Assembly (NCBI RefSeq): GCF_014892515.1
Contig: NZ_JADBGR010000077.1
Span: 99,364-163,363, forward strand
Reading direction: 5' to 3'
DNA from: Myceligenerans pegani
GTDB taxonomy: Bacteria; Actinomycetota; Actinomycetes; Actinomycetales; Cellulomonadaceae
DNA: 64,000 bases
Made by a program: the position numbers and the translations under genes. Positions within the stretch are counted from its first letter, which is position 1; the number at the start of each line of letters is the position of its first letter. The notes under the pieces were generated by a model. That model was not told the DNA's origin and ran no database searches. It worked only from the letters and a program-made list of their open reading frames with translations. Of this stretch, positions 27,044 through 36,454 are shown piece by piece.

Positions 27044-27811
27044 TCACTTCGCGCTCCACCCGCCGTCGACGGCCCAGGACGCGCCGGAGACCATCGCGCC
27101 GTCGGGTCCCGTGAGCCAGCCGACCAGCGAAGCGACCTCGGCCGGTTCGACGAGCCGCTTGACCGCCTGCTCCTTGAGGAGCACCCGCTCGAGCACCTCT
27201 GCCTCGCCGATGCCGTGCGCCGCCGCCTGATCGGCGAGCTGCTGCTCGACCAGCGGCGTGCGCACGTAGCCGGGATTGACGCAGACACTGGTCACGCCCC
27301 TCGGGCCGCCCTCCAGCGCCGTCACCTTGCTCAGCCCCTCGAGTCCGTGCTTGGCCGAGACGTACGCGCTCTTGTACGGCGAGGCCACCAGGCCGTGGAC
27401 CGAGGACACGTTCACCACGCGCCCCCAGCCGGCGTCGTACATGTGCGGGAGGGCGGCGCGGATCAGCAGGAACGGTGCGACGAGCATGATCGAGTGGATC
27501 GTGCGGAACATGTCCGGGGCGAACTCCTCGATCGGCCGCACGTGCTGGATCCCGGCGTTGTTGACCAGCACGTCGACGTCGAGCGTCAGGTCGTCGAGCG
27601 CCGTCGTGTCCGCGAGGTCCACGACCCACGCGTCACCGCCGACCTCGTCGGCGACGGTCTTCGCGCCGTCGGCCGACACGTCGGCGACGGTCACGTGCGC
27701 TCCCCGGGCGGCGAGCTCGCGCGCCACGGCCGAGCCGATGCCCGACGCGCCGCCCGTGACGAGGGCCCTGCGGCCCGCCAGGGCAGGGGCCGGACCATTC
27801 GGCTCGGTCAC
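27044..27811 (-). CDS. 3-hydroxybutyrate dehydrogenase (SDR)
   Basis: 255 residues from GTG 27811, which overlaps the transporter stop (GTGA). Classical SDR: cofactor motif TGGASGIGSAVA, NNAG in VDVLVNNAGIQHV, active-site Ser in VVNVSSVHGLV and Y-x3-K in SAYVSAKHGLEG. The sequence around GIQHVRPIEEF and the EQ-rich VEQQLADQAAAHGI region are typical of bacterial D-3-hydroxybutyrate dehydrogenases, which oxidise it to acetoacetate with NAD+. Context (CoA-transferase and thiolase next in line) supports this strongly. Confidence 0.92.
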   Translation of the reverse strand: MTEPNGPAPALAGRRALVTGGASGIGSAVARELAARGAHVTVADVSADGAKTVADEVGGDAWVVDLADTTALDDLTLDVDVLVNNAGIQHVRPIEEFAPDMFRTIHSIMLVAPFLLIRAALPHMYDAGWGRVVNVSSVHGLVASPYKSAYVSAKHGLEGLSKVTALEGGPRGVTSVCVNPGYVRTPLVEQQLADQAAAHGIGEAEVLERVLLKEQAVKRLVEPAEVASLVGWLTGPDGAMVSGASWAVDGGWSAK

Positions 27812-29181
27812 GCGGCGACCTCCTTCCGCGCGGCGGCGTCGACGGCGTCGAGCTCGTGCAGGGACGCGCCCTTGGTCTCCCGCATGGACAACACCGCTAT
27901 GGCCGTGATCAGGCCCGCCACCAGCAGGTACACCGCGGTGGGCCACCAGTGGCCCGTGTTCTTCAGCCACGTGGTGGCCAGGATCGGCGCGAGGGAGCCC
28001 GCGAAGATCGACGTCACCTGGTAGGAGATGGACACGCCGGAGTAGCGGGTCCGGGTCGGGAACATCTCGGCCATGATCGCGGGCTGCCCGGCGTACATCA
28101 TGGCGTGGAAGACGAGGCCCACGATGATCGCCGTGAGGATCAGCGCCGTGCTCCGGGTGTCCAGGAGCGGGAAGGCCCAGAAGCCCCAGGTGCCGCCGAG
28201 GATCGCCCCGGCGAGGTAGACCGGCCTGCGGCCCAGGCCGTCCATCGCGCGGCCCACGGCCAGGATCACCACGAAGTGGCTGACGTGCGCGATCGCGATG
28301 AGGCTCAGCACCTGCGTGGTGTCCATGCCCAGGCCCTCGTTGAGGTAGACGATCGAGAAGGCCACCACGAGGTAGTACATGATGTTCTCGGCGAACCGCA
28401 GGCCCATGCCGGTGAGCACGCCGCGCGGGTACCTGCGCAGCACCTCGACGACGCCGTAGCTCGCGTGCTTCTCCTGGCCCTGCCCGGCACGCGCGGCCTC
28501 GAAGATCGGCGACTCGGAGACGCGGGTGCGGATCCAGTAGCCCACGACCACCACCAGGGCGGACAGCCAGAATGCGACGCGCCAGCCCCAGGAGAGGAAC
28601 GCCTCCTCGGTCAGGACGCCCGACATGACGGTGAGCACCAGTGTGGCGAGCAGGTTGCCCACCGGGACGGCGGCCTGCGGCCAGGCCGTCCAGGTGGCGC
28701 GGCGATCGTCCGGCGCGTGCTCGCCGACCAGCAGCACGGCGCCACCCCACTCGCCGCCGAGCGCCAGCCCTTGCACGAACCTCAGGAGCACCAGCAGGAT
28801 CGGCGCGGCGACACCGATCTGGCCGTACGTCGGCAGGCAGCCCATGAGCACCGTCGCGGCACCGATCAGCATGATCGTGAGCTGCAGCGTGTGCTTGCGG
28901 CCGAGCTTGTCGCCGAGGTGGCCGAACACGATCCCGCCGAGCGGGCGGGCGGCGAAGCCGACGGCGTAGGTGACGAACGCGGCGATGATGCCGTCGTACA
29001 CGTTGTCCGTCGCGGGCAGCAGGGCCTTGGCGAACACGAGCGCCGAGGCCGTGGAGTAGAGGAAGAAGTCGTACCACTCCACGACCGTGCCGGCCATGGA
29101 GGCGGCGACGACCCTGCGGAGCAGTGATCTCTCGGGTGCGGGCCCGGGCGCGGGCATGTCCTGGGTCTGGCTCGTGGCCAT
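27808..29181 (-). CDS. MHS-family major facilitator transporter
   Basis: 457 residues from ATG 29181 with GGAGGAACC directly before it. Twelve membrane helices; VVEWYDFFLYSTAS in helix 1 and GHLGDKLGRKHTL in the first cytoplasmic loop are signatures of the metabolite:H+ symporter group (ShiA/KgtP/ProP relatives). First gene of the 3-hydroxybutyrate operon and 4 bp overlapped with the dehydrogenase. It is probably the uptake carrier for 3-hydroxybutyrate or a related acid; substrate is inferred from context. Confidence 0.9.
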   Translation of the reverse strand: MATSQTQDMPAPGPAPERSLLRRVVAASMAGTVVEWYDFFLYSTASALVFAKALLPATDNVYDGIIAAFVTYAVGFAARPLGGIVFGHLGDKLGRKHTLQLTIMLIGAATVLMGCLPTYGQIGVAAPILLVLLRFVQGLALGGEWGGAVLLVGEHAPDDRRATWTAWPQAAVPVGNLLATLVLTVMSGVLTEEAFLSWGWRVAFWLSALVVVVGYWIRTRVSESPIFEAARAGQGQEKHASYGVVEVLRRYPRGVLTGMGLRFAENIMYYLVVAFSIVYLNEGLGMDTTQVLSLIAIAHVSHFVVILAVGRAMDGLGRRPVYLAGAILGGTWGFWAFPLLDTRSTALILTAIIVGLVFHAMMYAGQPAIMAEMFPTRTRYSGVSISYQVTSIFAGSLAPILATTWLKNTGHWWPTAVYLLVAGLITAIAVLSMRETKGASLHELDAVDAAARKEVAA

Positions 29182-29303
29182 GGTTCCTCCGGTTGTCCTC
29201 GTCGACACCGCGCCGGCTCCCTCGCCGGCCCGGGGGTGATGCTCTTGCGGCACGGGCTGTGCCGCGCCGTGACGTCGTCGGGAGTCTGGCAGCGGGGTCG
29301 ATG

Positions 29304-29318
29304 TGCGCGCAACGCGCA
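29304..29318. promoter_or_regulatory. inverted repeat in LysR/MHS divergent region
   Basis: TGCGCG-CAA-CGCGCA, a perfect 6-bp inverted repeat in the 187-bp region between the LysR gene and the operon it probably controls. LysR sites are usually T-N11-A; this one has 13 bases between T and A, so the assignment is tentative. Confidence 0.4.
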
Positions 29319-29368
29319 TGTCGGCACACGCGATGAACGAAAATGCACACCACGGGTAGGCTGCCCCC

Positions 29369-30352
29369 GTGCCGTCGTCGAACATCTCCCCGGCCGGGCC
29401 GGACAGCGCCCGGCAGCCCTCCCCTGAGCACCTGCTCGTGCTGCTGGAGGTCGCCCGTTCCGGGCGGTACACCACTGCGGCACAGGCCCTCGGCCTCACC
29501 CACACCACCGTGGCGCGGAACATCGCGGCCCTGAACCGCGCGCTGGGCGGGCGGGTCCTGGTGCGCGGCGCGGACGGATGGGAGCTGACGGCGCTCGGCG
29601 AGCGCGCGGCGCGGGCCGCCGAGGGCGTGGCGCAGGCGATGACGACTCTGGTCGACGGCGGGGCCGCGGCGGACCCGGTGACCGGCGTCGTCCGGATGAC
29701 GACGACGGACGGATTCGCCGCGTACCTCGCCTCGCCCGCCGTCGCCCGGCTACGGGAGGAACACCCGGGTCTGTCCGTCGAGATCGTGACCGTCACGCGC
29801 CGCGCGGCGCAGCACCGCTCGGGCGTGGACGTCGAGGTGGTGGTCGGCACGCCCCAGGTGAACCGTGGGCGCGCGGTCCAGGTGGCCGAGTACGAGCTCG
29901 GCCTCTACGGGGCGCGCGACTACCTGGCGCGGCACGGCACGCCGTCGTCGGTCGCCGAGGCGTCCGCGCATCACCTCGTCTACTTCGTGGACTCGATGCT
30001 CCAGGTCGACGACCTCGACGTGCCGCGCCGTCTGCTGCCGGGCATCCAGGACGCGCTGACCTCGACGAACGTCTTCGTCCACGTGGAGGCCACGCGCGCG
30101 GGCGCCGGCCTGGGATTCCTGCCCTGCTTCATGGCGGACCGCCACCCGGACCTCGTCCGCCTGCTGCCCGACGAGGTCCGGGACCGTCTCCCGTACCACG
30201 CGGTGGTCCACCCGGAGTCCTGGCGCCGCCCGGCGGTGGCGGCCGTCCTCGCCGGGCTCCGCGCGGAAGCCGGCCGGCAGCGCGAAGCCCTTCTGGGCCG
30301 GCCTCCGGGGGCCGAGGGTCAGGACGGGGCGTGGCGGTCCAGGAAGGAGTAG
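29369..30352 (+). CDS. LysR-family regulator
   Basis: 327 residues from GTG 29369. Winged helix at about 18-78 (LLVLLEVARSGRYTTAAQAL, THTTVARNIAALNRALGG), then an effector domain of about 200 residues. Divergent from the MHS/dehydrogenase/CoA-transferase/thiolase operon, the standard LysR layout, so it probably activates that operon in response to 3-hydroxybutyrate or acetoacetate. Its 3' end overlaps the convergent ramB-like gene by 34 bp. Confidence 0.9.
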   Translation: MPSSNISPAGPDSARQPSPEHLLVLLEVARSGRYTTAAQALGLTHTTVARNIAALNRALGGRVLVRGADGWELTALGERAARAAEGVAQAMTTLVDGGAAADPVTGVVRMTTTDGFAAYLASPAVARLREEHPGLSVEIVTVTRRAAQHRSGVDVEVVVGTPQVNRGRAVQVAEYELGLYGARDYLARHGTPSSVAEASAHHLVYFVDSMLQVDDLDVPRRLLPGIQDALTSTNVFVHVEATRAGAGLGFLPCFMADRHPDLVRLLPDEVRDRLPYHAVVHPESWRRPAVAAVLAGLRAEAGRQREALLGRPPGAEGQDGAWRSRKE

Positions 30353-31812
30353 ACCTCCCGGGTCTCCACGCCCGGGAAGGCGCCCGCGGGCATCGCCGCG
30401 AGCATCGAGGCGTGGGGGCGCGCCGAGGGCCACGCGTGGTCCTGCCACTTCTCGGCCAGCTCCGACGGCGGCCGCCGGCAGCAGGACTCGTCGGGACAGC
30501 GGGACTGGTCGCGGTGCGTGGTCTCGCGCCCGGCGAACCACTTGACGTGGGCGAACGGCACGCCGACCGACACCGAGAACGCGCCGTCCTGCGTGTTCTC
30601 CACGCGGGAGGTGCACCAGTAGGTACCCGAGGGCGTGTCCGTGTACTGCGCGTACGGGCTGAACTTGTCCTCCACGCCGAAGACCACGCGAGCGGTCCAC
30701 TTGCGGCACACGTGCTGGCCCTCGACCGCGCCGAGCGGGTCGGCCGGGAAGTTCACGCCGTCGTTCTCGTACGCCTTGTGCAGGATCCCCGACTCGTGGA
30801 CCTTCATGAAGTGCACCGGGATGCCGAGGTGCTTGGTCGCGAGGTTCGTGAACCGGTGGGCCGCGGTCTCGAAGGAGACGGCGAACGCGTCCCTCAGGTC
30901 CTCGATCGCGATGGTCTTGGTGTCCTTCGCGTCGCGCAGGAACCGCACGCCCGCTTTCTCGGGCACGAGCAGCGCCGCGGCCAGGTAGTTGGCCTCGACG
31001 CGCTGCCGCAGGAAGTCGCCGTAGTTCTGCGGCTCGGTGTGCCCGAGGATGTGCGAGGCGAGGGCCTGCAGCATCGCGGACCGCGTGTTCGAGCGGCCGC
31101 GCGGGCCGCTCGCCGGGAGGTACAGGCGGTGGTTGCGGTTGTCGATCACCGACCGCGTGGAGTGCGGCAGGTCCGGCACGTAGTGCAGCGTGAAGCCGAG
31201 GTTCTCGGCGATCTCCGCGGCGATCCGCTGGGGCAGCGGCCCGCTGGTGTGCCCGACGTCGTCGAGCAGGTCGCGGGCCACCTCCTCGAGCTCCGGGATG
31301 TAGTTGTCGGACGCCCGCATCTCCGCCCGCAGCTCCGCGTTGGCCCGGCGCGCCTCCTCCGGCGTGAGCGCGCGTTCGGCGTGCAGCCGCTCGAGTTCGC
31401 GGTTGAGGGCGAGGATGGTGCGCAGGGCGTCGTCGGGCAGCGACTTGCCGATCCGCACGCCCCCGAGGCCGAGGGCGGCGAACAGCGGCCCGCGCTGCAC
31501 GCGCCCCAGCTCGATCTCGAGGGCGTCTCGCTCCGACGGCGGTGTGGGGTCGAGCAGGTCGTCCACGCCGGCCCCCAGCGCCTTCGCGAGGGCCTGCAAC
31601 TGCGAGAACTTGGGCTCGCGCTTCCCGTTCTCCAGTGCGCTGACCTGTGACGGCGCACGCCCGATCGCCGCTGCTAGGTCTTCCAGCTTCATCCCGCGCC
31701 GGGTGCGCAGGAAGCGGACCTGGCGGCCGATCGTCAGTGCGTCGGGCTCGGCGTCCGGAGGGCCGGCGAGAGCGTTTCGCTCGGTTTCGCGTTTCGGCGT
31801 CGTCGTGGGCAT
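30319..31812 (-). CDS. ramB: RamB-type regulator of acetate metabolism
   Basis: 497 residues from ATG 31812. XRE helix-turn-helix at about 28-85 (LAAAIGRAPSQVSALENGK), a central ImmA/IrrE-like (DUF955) region, and a C-terminal DUF2083 domain with the Cys cluster SRCPDESCCRRP. This order and length match RamB of Corynebacterium and Mycobacterium, which controls glyoxylate cycle genes. It is divergent from aceA across 143 bp, the expected arrangement. It would set aceA/aceB expression according to carbon source. Confidence 0.92.
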   Translation of the reverse strand: MPTTTPKRETERNALAGPPDAEPDALTIGRQVRFLRTRRGMKLEDLAAAIGRAPSQVSALENGKREPKFSQLQALAKALGAGVDDLLDPTPPSERDALEIELGRVQRGPLFAALGLGGVRIGKSLPDDALRTILALNRELERLHAERALTPEEARRANAELRAEMRASDNYIPELEEVARDLLDDVGHTSGPLPQRIAAEIAENLGFTLHYVPDLPHSTRSVIDNRNHRLYLPASGPRGRSNTRSAMLQALASHILGHTEPQNYGDFLRQRVEANYLAAALLVPEKAGVRFLRDAKDTKTIAIEDLRDAFAVSFETAAHRFTNLATKHLGIPVHFMKVHESGILHKAYENDGVNFPADPLGAVEGQHVCRKWTARVVFGVEDKFSPYAQYTDTPSGTYWCTSRVENTQDGAFSVSVGVPFAHVKWFAGRETTHRDQSRCPDESCCRRPPSELAEKWQDHAWPSARPHASMLAAMPAGAFPGVETREVYSFLDRHAPS

Positions 31813-31955
31813 TATCTGAGGGTGACACACAGCGATCGTTCCGTCCAGCAGAAGTTCGTCGATATTTCTCCTGAGTTGCAGTAGATCTGGAGCGATTCAA
31901 TGGCAGAAGGTCGAATCAGTCCCAAGCGGAGAACGCAAACCAGGAGGTATCCGCC

Positions 31956-33332
31956 ATGACCGCTCCGACCATCGTCACCCGCCGCAATCTTCCGGGGGCC
32001 GTGAGCCCTCAGGCCGCCGACGGCTCCCCCGCCGCGTCGCCGGCCGCCACTCGTCCGGGCGACCAGGTGACCACCGCGGCGGCCCTGGCCGAGAGCTGGG
32101 CGAAGGACCCGCGCTGGGCCGGCATCGAGCGGACCTTCACCGCCGAGGACGTCGTCGCGCTGCGCGGCTCCGTCGGCGAGGAGCACACGCTCGCCCGCCG
32201 GGGCGCCGAGCGCCTGTGGAAGCAGCTCCACGAGGAGGACTTCGTCAACGCACTGGGCGCGCTGACCGGCAACCAGGCCGTCCAGCAGGTCAAGGCGGGG
32301 CTGCAGGCGATCTACCTCTCGGGCTGGCAGGTCGCCGGCGACGCGAACCTCGCGGGTCAGACCTACCCCGACCAGTCGCTCTACCCGGCCAACTCCGTGC
32401 CGGCCGTCGTGCGCCGCATCAACAACGCGCTGCTGCGCGCCGACCAGATCGACGTGTCGGAGAACGGCACGGCCACCCGCGACTGGCTCGCCCCGATCGT
32501 CGCGGACGCCGAGGCCGGGTTCGGCGGCCCGCTCAACGCGTACGAGCTGATGAAGTCCATGATCACCGCGGGCGCGGCGGGGGTGCACTGGGAGGACCAG
32601 CTCGCCTCGGAGAAGAAGTGCGGCCACCTCGGCGGCAAGGTGCTGATCCCCACTCAAGCGCACATCCGCACCCTGAACGCGGCCCGCCTCGCGGCCGACG
32701 TCGCCGACGTGCCGTCCGTGGTCATCGCCCGCACCGACGCCGAGGCCGCCACCCTCATCACCTCCGACGTCGACGAGCGGGACCGCCCGTTCATCACGGG
32801 CGAGCGCACCGCCGAGGGCTTCTACAAGGTGACCAACGGCATCGAGCCGTGCATCGCCCGCGCCAAGGCGTACGCCCCGTACTCCGACCTGATCTGGATG
32901 GAGACGGGCACGCCCGACCTCGAGCTCGCGCGGAAGTTCGCCGAGGCCGTGAAGGCCGACTTCCCCGACCAGATGCTCAGCTACAACTGCTCGCCGTCGT
33001 TCAACTGGAAGAAGCACCTCGACGACGCCACGATCGCCAAGTTCCAGCGCGAGCTGGGCGCGATGGGCTTCACGTTCCAGTTCATCACCCTGGCCGGCTT
33101 CCACGCGCTGAACTACTCGATGTTCGACCTGGCGCACGGCTACGCCCGCGAGCAGATGACGGCGTACGTGGAGCTGCAGGAGCGGGAGTTCGCCGCGGAG
33201 GAGCGCGGGTACACCGCCACCAAGCACCAGCGCGAGGTCGGCACCGGCTACTTCGACCGCGTCTCCACGGCCCTGAACCCGGACTCGGCCACCACCGCGA
33301 TGGCGGGCTCCACCGAGTCGGCCCAGTTCTGA
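31956..33332 (+). CDS. aceA: isocitrate lyase
   Basis: 458 residues from ATG 31956, preceded by AGGAGG. It cleaves isocitrate to glyoxylate and succinate. Catalytic C222 lies in [50 protein letters not shown] and [17 protein letters not shown] are all conserved. The first about 35 residues are an extra Ala/Pro/Ser-rich lead. GCAAAC at 31935-31940, just before the ribosome site, is the complement of the GTTTGC half of the RamB consensus and may be an operator. Followed by a strong hairpin and aceB. Confidence 0.97.
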   Translation: MTAPTIVTRRNLPGAVSPQAADGSPAASPAATRPGDQVTTAAALAESWAKDPRWAGIERTFTAEDVVALRGSVGEEHTLARRGAERLWKQLHEEDFVNALGALTGNQAVQQVKAGLQAIYLSGWQVAGDANLAGQTYPDQSLYPANSVPAVVRRINNALLRADQIDVSENGTATRDWLAPIVADAEAGFGGPLNAYELMKSMITAGAAGVHWEDQLASEKKCGHLGGKVLIPTQAHIRTLNAARLAADVADVPSVVIARTDAEAATLITSDVDERDRPFITGERTAEGFYKVTNGIEPCIARAKAYAPYSDLIWMETGTPDLELARKFAEAVKADFPDQMLSYNCSPSFNWKKHLDDATIAKFQRELGAMGFTFQFITLAGFHALNYSMFDLAHGYAREQMTAYVELQEREFAAEERGYTATKHQREVGTGYFDRVSTALNPDSATTAMAGSTESAQF

Positions 33333-33436
33333 CGCGACGAAGGACGCAGCGCAGGGTGGGAGCCGAGGTACGAGGCACCCGCCCGAAGCGGAGTCCGAGG
33401 AGCGTCAGCAGACAGCTCTGCCACACCCCCACAACA

Positions 33437-33476
33437 GCCGAGGCAGTCGCTCCGCGCGACGGGCGACTGCCTCGGC
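33437..33476 (+). terminator. 14-bp hairpin between aceA and aceB
   Basis: Perfect 14-bp arms (33437-33450, 33463-33476) and a 12-base loop, about 100 bases after the aceA stop and 40 before aceB. It could terminate or stabilise the aceA message so the two glyoxylate genes are expressed unequally. Confidence 0.55.
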
Positions 33477-33516
33477 GACCAGCACACAGCCCGCCTCACG
33501 CCCTGGAGGTACCGAG

Positions 33517-35244
33517 ATGACCAGCACGATCGACACCCCCACCCCGCGCACCGCGACTGCGCAGATGGTCGCGACGTCTGGCGCCTTCGACGTCGTTCCC
33601 CGGGGCACCGTGCGCGTGACCGGCGCGCTCGGCGAGCGGTACGACGAGATCCTCACCCCGGAGGCGCTCGACTTCCTGGCGCTGCTGCACGACCGGTTCG
33701 GCGCACGCCGCCACCGTCTGCTCGCCGAGCGCGAGCAGCGGCGCGAGGAGATCTCCTCCGGCGTCGACCCCGACTTCCGCGCCGCGACACGGCCCGTGCG
33801 CGACGACCCGGCCTGGCGGGTCGCCGGCTCGGCGGGCGCCCCGGGCTTGGAGGACCGGCGCGTCGAGATCACCGGACCCACCGACCCGAAGATGACGATC
33901 AACGCCCTCAACTCCGGCGCCAGGGTCTGGCTGGCCGACGCCGAGGACGCCTCCTCCCCCACCTGGCGCAACGTCGTCGAGGGTCAGCTCGCCCTGCACG
34001 ACGCGATCCGCGGCACGCTCGAGCACACCAGCGCCGCGGGCAAGCACTACACCCTGCGGTCGTCGCACCTGACCGACCTGCCCACTATCGTGTTCCGGCC
34101 CCGCGGCTGGCACCTCGTCGAGAAGCACCTGCGCTACACCGGGGCGGACGGGCCCACCCGGTGCACCTCGGGCGCGCTCGTGGACTTCGGGCTCTACTTC
34201 TTCCACAACGCCGCCGAGCTGATCGCGCGCGGCCGCGGCCCGTACTTCTACCTCCCCAAGCTGGAGAGCTACCGCGAGGCCCGGCTGTGGAACGAGGTCT
34301 TCGAGGTGGCCCAGGACGCGCTCGGCATCCCGCGCGGCACGATCCGGGCCACGGTCCTCATCGAGACGCTGCCCGCGGCCTTCGAGATGGAGGAGATCCT
34401 CCACGAGCTGCGCGCCCACTGCGCCGGCCTGAACGCCGGCCGCTGGGACTACCTGTTCAGCGTGATCAAGTGCTTCCGCTCGCGCGGGGAGTCGTACGTG
34501 CTGCCCGACCGTGCCCAGGTCACGATGACGGCGCCGTTCATGCGCGCCTACACCGACCTGCTGGTCGCCACGTGCCACAGGCGCGGCGCGCACGCCATCG
34601 GCGGGATGAGCGCGTTCATCCCGGACCGCCGCGACCCGGAGGTCACCCGCCGCGCGTTCGAGAAGGTCTCGACGGACAAGCGCCGCGAGGCCCGCGACGG
34701 GTTCGACGGCTCCTGGGTGGCCCACCCGGACCTCATCCCGGTCGCGAGGGCGGAGTTCGACGCCGTGCTCGGCGCGGCGCCGAACCAGGTCACGAGACTG
34801 CGCGACGACGTCCGGGTGGGCCGGAACGAGCTGCTCGACATCGCCTCGGTCCGCCGCTCCGGCGCCACCGTGACGTCCGGGGGCCTGCGCGCCAACGTGT
34901 CGGTCGCGATCCGCTACATCGACTCGTGGCTGCGCGGCACCGGCGCGGCGGCGCTCGACAGCCTGATGGAGGATGCCGCCACCGCCGAGATCTCGCGCTC
35001 GCAGGTCTGGCAGTGGGTGGCCGCCGGCACGCGGACCGCCGACGACGGCCGGACCGTCACCCGCGACCGGGTGGAGGCCCTCATCCTCGACGTCCTCGCC
35101 GACCTGCCCCGTCCGCACGGCCACCGCGTCGACGACGCGGCAGCCGTGTTCCGCGCCGTGGCGCTGAGTGACGACTTCCCGTCGTTCCTCACCGTCGGCG
35201 CGTACTCCCAGTTCCTGGTGGGCTCCGCGGTGGATCAGCCGTAG
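33517..35244 (+). CDS. aceB: malate synthase A
   Basis: 575 residues from ATG 33517. Malate synthase A condenses glyoxylate and acetyl-CoA to malate. Family motifs: EITGPTDPKMTINALNSGA, WLADAEDASSPTW, YFYLPKLESYREARLWNEVF, RATVLIETLPAAFEMEEILH and GGMSAFIPDR, with the expected length for isoform A (shorter than the about 720-residue G form). Together with aceA it completes the glyoxylate shunt directly next to the 3-hydroxybutyrate operon. Confidence 0.97.
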   Translation: MTSTIDTPTPRTATAQMVATSGAFDVVPRGTVRVTGALGERYDEILTPEALDFLALLHDRFGARRHRLLAEREQRREEISSGVDPDFRAATRPVRDDPAWRVAGSAGAPGLEDRRVEITGPTDPKMTINALNSGARVWLADAEDASSPTWRNVVEGQLALHDAIRGTLEHTSAAGKHYTLRSSHLTDLPTIVFRPRGWHLVEKHLRYTGADGPTRCTSGALVDFGLYFFHNAAELIARGRGPYFYLPKLESYREARLWNEVFEVAQDALGIPRGTIRATVLIETLPAAFEMEEILHELRAHCAGLNAGRWDYLFSVIKCFRSRGESYVLPDRAQVTMTAPFMRAYTDLLVATCHRRGAHAIGGMSAFIPDRRDPEVTRRAFEKVSTDKRREARDGFDGSWVAHPDLIPVARAEFDAVLGAAPNQVTRLRDDVRVGRNELLDIASVRRSGATVTSGGLRANVSVAIRYIDSWLRGTGAAALDSLMEDAATAEISRSQVWQWVAAGTRTADDGRTVTRDRVEALILDVLADLPRPHGHRVDDAAAVFRAVALSDDFPSFLTVGAYSQFLVGSAVDQP

Positions 35245-35304
35245 GAACTCGTCAGGCGGCATCCCGACTGGATTCTGAGGCAGACAGAACCGGGGTGCCG
35301 ATCT

Positions 35305-35351
35305 CCGCCCCGGCCGGTCTCACCACCTTCCCCCGAGACCGGCCGGGGCGG
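35305..35351. terminator. 17-bp hairpin between aceB and convergent gene
   Basis: Perfect 17-bp arms (35305-35321, 35335-35351) with a 13-base loop. It ends three bases before the stop of the convergent epimerase gene. Bidirectional terminator by position. Confidence 0.7.
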
Positions 35352-35354
35352 CTC

Positions 35355-36281
35355 TCACTGGCGCGCCGTGCGGCGGCAGACCTCGTCCCACGGCGTCGGC
35401 TCGATCCCGAAGTGCTTCCTGGCCGCGGTGTCGTCCAGCACGTACGGGCGCTCGAACTGGTAGATCATCTCCCGCAGCTCGCGCATCAGCGGCGACACCA
35501 GGCCGATCGCGGCCAGCGCAGGGCCGCGCAGCTCGCGCACCCGCACGGGCGGGCGCCCGACGGAGGCCAGCACCTCGGTCAGCGCCTCGCGCTGCGTGCG
35601 GGGCTCGTTGCTGGGGACGTGCCAGGTGCGCCCGTGCGCGTCCGGGTCGCCGGCGGCGGCGACGAGCGTGCGGGCGACGTCCTGCACATCGGTGAAGGTG
35701 TGCGGCTGGTCGACGCGGCCCATCATCGTCACGGCCCGGCCCCGCAGCGCCGCGGGAACGACGCGCGAGATGTGCCCGTTGCCGCCCACGCCCGGCCCCA
35801 CGTAGTCGGCCCCGCGCACCTCCACCGTGCGGATCCGCCCGGCGCGGTGCGCCGCCAGGGCGTCCGCCCACAGGCGCGCACGCAGACGTCCCTTGTGGTC
35901 GGTCGCGGCGTCCGGGAGGTCCTCCGTCATCGGACCGTCGACCGGACCGTACGGGTAGAGGTTGCCGGTGATCGCGTAGACCGCGCCGGTCCGCTCGGCC
36001 GCGGTCAGGAACGACGCCGCCAGCGGCGGCCAGGCGCGCTCCCACTGCGTGTAGTCGCCGGGGTTGACGCAGTTGTAGAGCACGGCGGCGCCCTCGGCGA
36101 CTCGGGAGAGCGCGTCGGCGTCGGAGGCGTCCACCGTCGCGTGCTCGACGCCGGGGATGCCGGTGTCCCGGCCGGACCGGGTGGCCACGGTGACGCGCGC
36201 CCCCCGCTCGGCGAGCTGCTGCGCGACGTGCCGGCCGACAGGGCCGGCACCGACGACGAGGTGGTGGTCGGTGGTGTTCAT
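35355..36281 (-). CDS. NAD-dependent epimerase/dehydratase-like protein
   Basis: 308 residues from ATG 36281 (GGAG 8 bases upstream). Dinucleotide motif VVGAGPVGRHVAQQLAERG, then VLYNCVNPGDYTQWER, ITGNLYPYGPV and VEVRGADYVGPG, as in extended-SDR NAD-epimerase-like proteins. The Gly motif is GAGPVG rather than GATGFIG. Substrate unknown. Divergent from a TetR regulator with palindromic sites between them, so it is the likely target of that repressor. Confidence 0.85.
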   Translation of the reverse strand: MNTTDHHLVVGAGPVGRHVAQQLAERGARVTVATRSGRDTGIPGVEHATVDASDADALSRVAEGAAVLYNCVNPGDYTQWERAWPPLAASFLTAAERTGAVYAITGNLYPYGPVDGPMTEDLPDAATDHKGRLRARLWADALAAHRAGRIRTVEVRGADYVGPGVGGNGHISRVVPAALRGRAVTMMGRVDQPHTFTDVQDVARTLVAAAGDPDAHGRTWHVPSNEPRTQREALTEVLASVGRPPVRVRELRGPALAAIGLVSPLMRELREMIYQFERPYVLDDTAARKHFGIEPTPWDEVCRRTARQ

Positions 36282-36350
36282 CAAGGGCTCCAGGATTCGT
36301 TCGAGAGATCGGATGGCGAGGGTCGACGGCGCGAGATCGGGTGTCACATA

Positions 36351-36369
36351 CGAGAGCGCCGCTCTCGTT
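36351..36369. promoter_or_regulatory. 19-bp perfect palindrome, TetR operator candidate
   Basis: ACGAGAGCG-C-CGCTCTCGT, in the divergent region between the epimerase-like gene and the TetR gene. The inner AGAGCGCCGCTCT resembles the site at 36405-36417. Confidence 0.65.
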
Positions 36370-36404
36370 GGTTCCAGCATGACACGATCGGTGCTCTCTA
36401 TCAA

Positions 36405-36417
36405 GAGCGGTGCTCTG
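36405..36417. promoter_or_regulatory. second TetR operator candidate
   Basis: AGAGCGGTGCTCT, inverted AGAGC arms around GGT, 54 bases (centre to centre about 51) from the first palindrome. A half-site CGCTCTCG follows at about 36430, shortly before the TetR start at 36455. Confidence 0.5.
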
Positions 36418-36454
36418 TTTTGCGCTCGGCGCTCTCGAATGGCAACCTGGGCCG

